From Actinomyces faecalis (lineage in GTDB: Bacteria > Actinomycetota > Actinomycetes > Actinomycetales > Actinomycetaceae), in the NCBI RefSeq assembly GCF_013184985.2, contig NZ_CP063418.1:1488001-1552000 (forward strand): a stretch of DNA of 64,000 nucleotides, given 5' to 3'. A program made the translations under genes and the position numbers. The notes under the pieces are model-generated. The model saw only the letters and a list, made by a program, of their open reading frames with translations, was not told where the DNA came from and did not search any database. Shown one piece after another: positions 58,432 to 64,000 of the stretch. The first letter of the stretch is position 1. Each line of letters begins with the position of its first letter.

Positions 58432-60019
58432 TACTCAATGACTGGGCGTCCGCTACCGCGACGACCTCCGCCACCCGCCACGGCCCAGGCAGGAGGACCA
58501 GGACGACCTCCTGGGTAGGCTGCACCGGCACGCGCCGGTCCCCTGCCCCCTCGACCAGGGTGTAGGCCTGCTGAGTGCGTGTCAGTCGCGCGGCCAGCGC
58601 CCCGGGCCACCGGGCACCGGCCTCGGGCGGCAGGTCCACCTGCTGCACCTCAGTGACCGCCGTGCTCAGCCCCTGGACCTGGGCGCCGCGCCCGACCAGG
58701 GCCTCCAGGAGCCCGGCGTCGGCCTCGGCGGCAGGCGAGCCGGGCACGGTGGTGGAGGCAAGAGCGATGGCGTCAAGGTCCTCCAGGGCCTGGTCCCGGC
58801 GGGCCACGAGATCGACGACGGCGTCTCGCAGCTCCTCAGCAGTCACCTGACCGTCCGCACGCCCTGCCTGTGACGACGTGGTGGGAGGCGTCGAAGAGGC
58901 CGCTGCGGATGACGAGGTCCCCAGCGCCGTCACCGGGCTCGGAGCAGACTCAGCACCGACCTGCGCCGGGCCGAGGCACACGGCTGCACTCACCACCAGC
59001 ACGACCGGAGCGCACACGCTCACGACCGTCCAGACCGTTCTTCTCCACCAGCCGCGTGGGCGCCGCCCGTCCCTGGAGCGCAAGGCCCGTGGCCGGCGTC
59101 GGTGCTCCCTGCACCGTGCAGGGCGGCGTGTCGGCACCGCTGCCTGTGCTCGTAGCCTCACCGCCTCCGCACTCAGGTCCTGCGGCAGCTGAATCGGTCG
59201 TAGACGTCCCAGGTCCTCAGCGCGCGCAGCGAGCTCAGCCGCGCCCGGTCGGCGCGCCGGGTCGACCTCAAGAGCATCTGTCAGAAGGCCACGCAGGCGC
59301 CGTGACAGCGCCGGCGCTCCGTGAGCGCAGCCGAGCAGAACGGCCACCAGGGAGTAGACGTCTGCCGCTGGGGTAGCCGGTCCCCCGAGCTCTCGCTCGG
59401 GCGCCGCCCACGGAGGCGTCCCCGTCTCACGCACCGTCCCCATGAGGTCGACCAGGACTCCTCGTCCTTCAGCGGTGATCATGACGTTGGCAGGCGAGAG
59501 GTCACCATGGGCCATACCAGCAGCGTGGAGACAGGCCAGTGCCTGCGACAGGTCGTGCATGAGCGAGGCGGTCTCACCGCGCGTGAGAGCGCCACGTGCA
59601 GCGAGCAGGACCTCGAGGTCCGCACCTTCCACCAGGTCCATCACCACCGCCATGCGCCCGTCAGGAAGCGTCAGGACCTCGCGGACGCCCACCAGACCAG
59701 GATCCTCCAGCTCCCGCAGTGCCTGGGCGCGCCGCTGCGTCCGCTCGCCGCGTCGGTCTACAGGCAGGTCCAGGACCCGGATGACGAGGTCGTGCCCCTT
59801 CTCGTCAACCCCGCGCAGCAGGCCGCTCCTCCCGCCCCTACCTGCCGGAGCGAAGGGCTCGGTGGTCAGACCCTGGGTCTGCAGCGCCAGTCCCACCGGG
59901 TCCGAGCCCGCCAGCACCTGCCCACCGGCCGTGTCCTGACCACGACGTCGACGTCGTCTCCCTTGCTGCGCCACCTGCCGTGCCCGCCGCTGCACCTCCC
60001 TTCGCGTCCTCCGCCGCAT
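58418..60019 (-). CDS. Serine/threonine protein kinase-like membrane protein (probable pseudokinase)
   Basis: This 533-residue protein has a basic N-terminus (about 60 residues), a kinase-like domain to about residue 290, one membrane helix near residues 325-350 (WTVVSVCAPVVLVVSAAVCL) and an extracytoplasmic part rich in Ala/Glu/Ser. Kinase landmarks: HGDLSPANVMI (catalytic Asp173), DLMG where DFG is normal, PERELGG and ADVYSLVAVLL. The VAIK lysine is replaced by Arg (VIRVL, Arg81). The start is uncertain; ATG 60019 is chosen. Confidence 0.7.
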   Translation of the reverse strand: MRRRTRREVQRRARQVAQQGRRRRRRGQDTAGGQVLAGSDPVGLALQTQGLTTEPFAPAGRGGRSGLLRGVDEKGHDLVIRVLDLPVDRRGERTQRRAQALRELEDPGLVGVREVLTLPDGRMAVVMDLVEGADLEVLLAARGALTRGETASLMHDLSQALACLHAAGMAHGDLSPANVMITAEGRGVLVDLMGTVRETGTPPWAAPERELGGPATPAADVYSLVAVLLGCAHGAPALSRRLRGLLTDALEVDPARRPGAAELAARAEDLGRLRPIQLPQDLSAEAVRLRAQAAVPTRRPARCREHRRRPRALRSRDGRRPRGWWRRTVWTVVSVCAPVVLVVSAAVCLGPAQVGAESAPSPVTALGTSSSAAASSTPPTTSSQAGRADGQVTAEELRDAVVDLVARRDQALEDLDAIALASTTVPGSPAAEADAGLLEALVGRGAQVQGLSTAVTEVQQVDLPPEAGARWPGALAARLTRTQQAYTLVEGAGDRRVPVQPTQEVVLVLLPGPWRVAEVVAVADAQSLSSNLG

Positions 60020-60123
60020 GCCCCCATGCTCGTGCGCCCCAGTCCTGTACGCCACCCTGCCGGACGGCCCTGTGGACAAGGTGGCCCGCAGCGCCGTCGT
60101 CCACAGCCGAGCGTCAACAGGCC

Positions 60124-60129
60124 TAGGCT
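60124..60129 (+). promoter_or_regulatory. -10 element of leaderless lipB
   Basis: TAGGCT, then 7 nt (GTCGGGC) and GTG at 60137. No ribosome site lies between. Confidence 0.5.
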
Positions 60130-60136
60130 GTCGGGC

Positions 60137-60820
60137 GTGCAGCGACTAGACCTCGACCTCGGCTCCCGCCTCGTGCCCTACCCCGAGGCCCGCGAGCTCC
60201 AGCAGCAGGTCCACGACGAGGTCGTAGCCGGGACCAGGACGTCGACAGTCATCGTGGTCGAGCACGAGAGCGTCTACACCGTCGGACGGCGCGCGCACTC
60301 CTGGGAACGTCCTGAGGGCGACGTCGTCGAGCCGGGGCACGTGCCCGTCATCAACGTCGACCGTGGGGGCAAGACCACCTGGCACGGGCCCGGCCAGCTG
60401 ACCGTCTACCCCGTCGTCCGGCTGGCCAGCCCCATTGACGTCATCAAGTACGTACGCGCGCTCGAGGCCGCTGTCATGGACGTGTGCAGCGGCTACGGCG
60501 TCGCCACGATGCGGGTCGAGGACCGATCGGGCGTGTGGGTGCCTCCACCAGCAGGCAGTGCGCCCGGAGCACGTGAGCGCAAGATCTGCGCGCTGGGGGT
60601 GCGGGTGGCGCGCGGTGTGACGCTGCACGGCATCGGTCTCAATGTCGACCCGGACCTGGACGCCTTCGGGCTGGACCGGATCCTCCCGTGCGGGATCGAC
60701 GACGCCGGTGTCACCTCCCTGGCTGCTCAGACCGGACGCCCGATGGCTACCAGCGAGCCGGCCGACGCCGTCGTCACACGGCTCCAGGAGCACCTGGCAC
60801 CGTTGACGGCTGAGGGCTGA
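60137..60820 (+). CDS. lipB: Octanoyltransferase LipB
   Basis: This 227-residue enzyme transfers octanoyl from acyl-carrier protein to lipoyl-domain lysine. Motifs: RGGKTTWHGPGQLTVYPVV, ARERKICALGVRVARGVTLHG with the catalytic Lys, and LNVDPDLDAF...PCGI with the catalytic Cys. The GTG start at 60137 removes a longer antisense-like frame. lipA follows at 81 nt. Confidence 0.96.
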   Translation: MQRLDLDLGSRLVPYPEARELQQQVHDEVVAGTRTSTVIVVEHESVYTVGRRAHSWERPEGDVVEPGHVPVINVDRGGKTTWHGPGQLTVYPVVRLASPIDVIKYVRALEAAVMDVCSGYGVATMRVEDRSGVWVPPPAGSAPGARERKICALGVRVARGVTLHGIGLNVDPDLDAFGLDRILPCGIDDAGVTSLAAQTGRPMATSEPADAVVTRLQEHLAPLTAEG

Positions 60821-60901
60821 ATCTGGGCCGTCGGTCCCACGCACCGCCGCGGCGGGCATAGGATCGCCCGAGACCTGACACTCGTCAAGGAGGAAGAGGA
60901 C

Positions 60902-61927
60902 GTGACGGACACGATCGCGCCGCAGGGCCGCAGGCTGCTGCGTGTGGAGGCACGGAACGCCGAGACCCCCATCGAGCACAAGCCCCGGTGGCTGCGCACC
61001 AAGGCCGTCATCTCCCCCACGTACCAGGAGGTGCGTGGCATGGTCAGGGACAAGCAGCTGCACACCGTGTGCGCCGAGGCGAACTGTCCCAACATCTACG
61101 AGTGCTGGAACGATCGCGAGGCCTCCTTCCTCATCGGCGGGGAGCTGTGCACGCGTCGCTGCGACTTCTGTGACATCGCCACCGGCCGCCCCACCGCCTA
61201 CGACGAGGACGAGCCGCGACGCGTGGCCGCCTCCGTGGCTGAGATGAACCTGCGGTACGCCACCGTCACCGGCGTCGCCCGTGACGACCTGCCCGACGGC
61301 GGTGCCTGGCTCTACGCCGAGGTCGCCCGTCAGATCCACCAGGTTCTGCCCGGCTGCGGGGTGGAGCTGCTGGTACCGGACTTCCGCGGCAATCCTGAGG
61401 CCCTGGCCGAGGTCTTCTCCTCCTCCCCTGAGGTCTTCGCCCACAACCTGGAGACCGTGCCCCGTATCTTCAAGCGCATTCGCCCGGCCTTCTCCTACGA
61501 GCGCTCCTTGTCCGTGCTCCAGCAGGCCTCCCGGGCAGGACTGCTGACCAAGTCCAACCTCATCCTGGGCATGGGCGAGACCCGCGCCGAGATCGAGGAG
61601 GCCGTTGACGACCTCGTGGCCCACGGCGTCGACATCCTCACTATCACCCAGTACCTGCGCCCGTCCAAGCTGCACCACCCCATCGACCGCTGGGTCAAGC
61701 CCCAGGAGTTCGTCGAGCTGGCACAGATGGCTCAGGACAAGGGCGTCCCCGCGGTCATGAGCGGACCGATGGTGCGCTCCTCCTACCGCTCAGGCCTGCT
61801 GTGGTCGCGCGCCATGAAGGCCAAGGGACGCGAGATCCCTGCCGAGATGGCTGAGCTCGCTGTGGCCGGGACCGCCCGGCAGGAGGCCTCGTCCCTCGTC
61901 GCCCAGGGCCTGGGCGCGCAGGAGTAG
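60902..61927 (+). CDS. lipA: Lipoyl synthase
   Basis: This 341-residue radical SAM enzyme inserts two sulfurs into the octanoyl chain. It has the auxiliary cluster motif [13 protein letters not shown] (Cx4Cx5C), the radical SAM motif [10 protein letters not shown] (Cx3Cx2C) and the C-terminal RSSYRSG. GTG at 60902 has AAGGAGG upstream. A TAGGAT -10-like word lies at 60859. Confidence 0.97.
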   Translation: MTDTIAPQGRRLLRVEARNAETPIEHKPRWLRTKAVISPTYQEVRGMVRDKQLHTVCAEANCPNIYECWNDREASFLIGGELCTRRCDFCDIATGRPTAYDEDEPRRVAASVAEMNLRYATVTGVARDDLPDGGAWLYAEVARQIHQVLPGCGVELLVPDFRGNPEALAEVFSSSPEVFAHNLETVPRIFKRIRPAFSYERSLSVLQQASRAGLLTKSNLILGMGETRAEIEEAVDDLVAHGVDILTITQYLRPSKLHHPIDRWVKPQEFVELAQMAQDKGVPAVMSGPMVRSSYRSGLLWSRAMKAKGREIPAEMAELAVAGTARQEASSLVAQGLGAQE

Positions 61928-61940
61928 CGCCGACTTCGGC

Positions 61941-61946
61941 TAAGGT
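61941..61946 (+). promoter_or_regulatory. -10 element of leaderless DUF4191 gene
   Basis: TAAGGT, then 8 nt (GGGCAACC) and GTG at 61955. No ribosome site is seen. Confidence 0.45.
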
Positions 61947-61954
61947 GGGCAACC

Positions 61955-62677
61955 GTGAGCACCTCCCCCAGCACCGCCCCGAAGAAGAAGCGCCGCTTCG
62001 GGCAGTACATCCAGAACATCAAGGACTCCTACACCGTCTCGCGTCGGACCTACCCCTGGGTGGGCTGGGCGCTGGCCGGCATCGCGGTGGCGCTCATCGC
62101 GCTGGCGGTGGTGCTGGCCCTGGCCGCGAGCCAGCCGCTGTGGTACTGGCTCATCATGGCCGTGCTCCTGGCTCTCATGGCGGACATGGTGCTGCTGTCG
62201 TGGACCGTGCGACGCGCCTCCTACTCCCAGATCGAGGGCATGCCCGGTGCCGCCAAGGCCGTCCTGGACCAGGTGGGCCGTGGCTGGTACGTCGAGCCTG
62301 ACCCTGCCGGGATCAACCCCAAGACCCAGGACGTGGTGTGGCGGCTGGTCGGCCGTCCCGGCGTCGTCCTCGTCGTCGAGGGCCCGGTGGGCCGCACCCA
62401 GAAGCTGGTCGCTGACGAGTCCAGGAAGGTCAGCCGCATCCTGCCCACGGTGCCGCTGCACGTCATCCACGTCGGCACGGGCAAGGGCCAGACCCGTCTC
62501 ATCGACCTGTCCAGGACGCTGCGGCGCCTGCCGACCAAGCCCACCAAGCTGACTAGCAACGAGATCTCCCAGGTCGCCAAGCGGCTGTCCTCCCTGTCCT
62601 CCAAGGGGCTGCCGATCCCCAAGGGGATCGACCCGAACAACGTGCGCCCCGACCGGCGCGCCATGCGTGGCCGCTGA
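61955..62677 (+). CDS. DUF4191 membrane protein
   Basis: This 240-residue protein is typical of DUF4191, found next to lipA in Actinobacteria. Two helices near residues 32-73 (WVGWALAGIAVALIALAVVL; WYWLIMAVLLALMADMVLLS). The cytosolic C-terminal part has GAAKAVLDQVGRGWYVEPDP and VARSVGRPGV-like WRLVGRPGVVLVVEGP, ending LPIPKGIDPNNVRPDRR. Function unknown. Confidence 0.85.
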   Translation: MSTSPSTAPKKKRRFGQYIQNIKDSYTVSRRTYPWVGWALAGIAVALIALAVVLALAASQPLWYWLIMAVLLALMADMVLLSWTVRRASYSQIEGMPGAAKAVLDQVGRGWYVEPDPAGINPKTQDVVWRLVGRPGVVLVVEGPVGRTQKLVADESRKVSRILPTVPLHVIHVGTGKGQTRLIDLSRTLRRLPTKPTKLTSNEISQVAKRLSSLSSKGLPIPKGIDPNNVRPDRRAMRGR

Positions 62678-62855
62678 GCGCCGCACTGGTTGGGCACCGG
62701 CCGTCACCGGGCCTGGGCAGGACAGTCTCAGGGGCTGAAACACTCAGGACACACTCACGGCACGCGTGCGTCACTCCGCGCTCCTAACGTTGCCCTGTCG
62801 ACGCCGGGCCACCAGCCTGGGACGCACTGAACCGATTCCCCTGCAAGGAGCAAGC

Positions 62856-64000
62856 ATGTTCAAGGACGCCGCCCAGGCACTGGCGTATATCGAGCAGGAG
62901 GAGGTCGCCCTCATCGACGTCCGCTTCTGTGACCTGCCGGGCATGATGCAGCACTTCACCATCCCCGCTGCGGAGTTCAAGGCTGAGGCGCTGGTCAGCG
63001 GCCTCATGTTTGACGGCTCCTCGATCCGTGGCTTCACGGCGATCCACGAGTCGGACATGAAGCTCGTCCCCGACGTGACCACTGCCTTCCTCGATCCCTT
63101 CCGCGAGCACAAGACCCTGGTCATCAACTTCTCCATCGTCGACCCCTTCACTGACGAGGCCTTCTCCCGAGACCCCCGGTCGGTGGCGGCCAAGGCCGAG
63201 AACTACCTGCGCTCCACCGGCATCGCTGACACCTGCTACATCGGCGCCGAGGCCGAGTTCTACCTCTTCGACTCCATCGAGTACGAGACCACCCCGGCCT
63301 CCACCCGCTACGCCATCGACTCCGCCGAGGCGGCCTGGAACTCCGGGCGCAGCGAGGAGGGTGGCAACAAGGGCTACAAGACCCCCTTCAAGGGCGGGTA
63401 CTTCCCGGTCTCCCCCAACGACCAGATGGCTGACATCCGTGACGCCATGGTGCGGACCTGCCAGGAGGTGGGCCTGGACATCGAGCGGGCTCACCACGAG
63501 GTCGGCACCGGCGGCCAGCAGGAGATCAACTACCGCTTCGCCTCGCTGCTGGCGGCGGGCGACGACATGATGAAGTTCAAGTACGTCATCAAGAACGAGG
63601 CCTGGCGACAGGGCAAGACGGCCACCTTCATGCCCAAGCCCATCTTCGGCGACAACGGCTCGGGCATGCACTGCCACCACTCCCTGTGGAAGGACGGCGA
63701 GCCGCTGTTCTTCGACGAGCGCGGTTACGGCCAGCTCTCTGACCTCGCCCGCTGGTACATCGGCGGGATCCTCAGGCACGCCCCGAGCCTCCTGGCCTTC
63801 ACCAACCCCTCGGTCAACTCCTTCCGCCGCCTGGTCCCAGGCTTCGAGGCCCCGGTCAACCTGGTCTACTCGGCCCGTAACCGCTCGGCCTGCATCCGCA
63901 TCCCGGTCACCGGTTCCTCCCCTAAGGCCAAGCGCGTGGAGTACCGCGTGCCTGACCCCTCGGCCAACCCCTACCTGGCCTTCGCCGCCGTGCTCATGGC
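62856..64000 (+). CDS. glnA: Glutamine synthetase type I (partial, 3' end beyond window)
   Basis: This is the first 381 residues of glutamine synthetase, which assimilates ammonia. Family blocks: [46 protein letters not shown] and [13 protein letters not shown]. The segments up to [18 protein letters not shown] are complete. The adenylylation tyrosine lies after the edge. ATG 62856 follows AAGGAG by 7 nt. Confidence 0.97.
   Translation, partial: MFKDAAQALAYIEQEEVALIDVRFCDLPGMMQHFTIPAAEFKAEALVSGLMFDGSSIRGFTAIHESDMKLVPDVTTAFLDPFREHKTLVINFSIVDPFTDEAFSRDPRSVAAKAENYLRSTGIADTCYIGAEAEFYLFDSIEYETTPASTRYAIDSAEAAWNSGRSEEGGNKGYKTPFKGGYFPVSPNDQMADIRDAMVRTCQEVGLDIERAHHEVGTGGQQEINYRFASLLAAGDDMMKFKYVIKNEAWRQGKTATFMPKPIFGDNGSGMHCHHSLWKDGEPLFFDERGYGQLSDLARWYIGGILRHAPSLLAFTNPSVNSFRRLVPGFEAPVNLVYSARNRSACIRIPVTGSSPKAKRVEYRVPDPSANPYLAFAAVLM

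Noticed and set aside
62678..62855. GlnR or AmtR operator before glnA
   Set aside because: Only loose GAAAC/GTCAC words are present; spacing does not fit a known consensus.

Overview
This is a 64 kb, very GC-rich, gene-dense bacterial chromosome segment. The gene set and order point to an actinobacterium of the Actinomyces/Schaalia type: phosphatidylinositol-mannoside genes next to thrS, yebC-ruvCAB-yajC-secDF-apt-rel synteny, DUF3000 and DUF4191 proteins, anaerobic pyruvate formate-lyase, and many GTG or leaderless starts. The genus is inferred, not proven. Almost everything is chromosomal core. I see no prophage, integrase, insertion sequence or CRISPR array.

Layout. 1-6550 (minus): the edge of a metallo-beta-lactamase-fold gene, then a membrane formate dehydrogenase operon (fdhA, fdhB, an nrfD-like subunit, fdhD). 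6955-9341 (plus): a DUF349 protein and an AbiEi-like protein separated by a strong terminator. 9332-20858 (minus): rel, apt, secF, secD, yajC, ruvB, ruvA, ruvC, yebC, pdxT, pdxS. 20950-29001 (minus): one tightly overlapping operon thrS-HIT-pgsA-patA-pimA-LemA-like-prsW-nudix that joins tRNA charging to PI-mannoside lipid synthesis. 29091-35319: a FemX-like aminoacyltransferase, two paralogous ATP-grasp ligases, tRNA-Val and tRNA-Gly, and glgX. 35457-38745 (plus): DUF3000, an RNase D-like protein, and an AbiEi/DUF559 gene flanked on both sides by related palindromic repeats. 39032-44757 (minus): dxs and a pyruvate formate-lyase operon in which the glycyl-radical domain is a separate 81-residue gene. 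45032-48966 (plus): an S9 peptidase and a CLC channel. 48988-51956 (plus): a compact four-gene cassette made of a 48-residue secreted peptide, an ABC ATPase and two membrane proteins, with its own strong promoter. 52024-64000: pepA, lpd, sucB, a decayed HTH/Clp-N pair, a kinase-like membrane protein, lipB, lipA, DUF4191 and the start of glnA.

How the genes work together. Pyruvate formate-lyase makes formate and the formate dehydrogenase at the other end can oxidise it. lipB and lipA make the lipoyl group used by SucB, and Lpd re-oxidises it. pgsA, patA and pimA make acylated PI-mannosides. FemX and the ATP-grasp ligases may build the peptidoglycan cross-bridge.

The most unusual items are the micro-peptide/ABC cassette at 49107-51956, the split pyruvate formate-lyase at 39941-42410, the repeat clusters around 37684-38745, a perfect 267-bp duplication inside sucB, and a recurring -10-then-start-codon pattern that indicates leaderless mRNAs.
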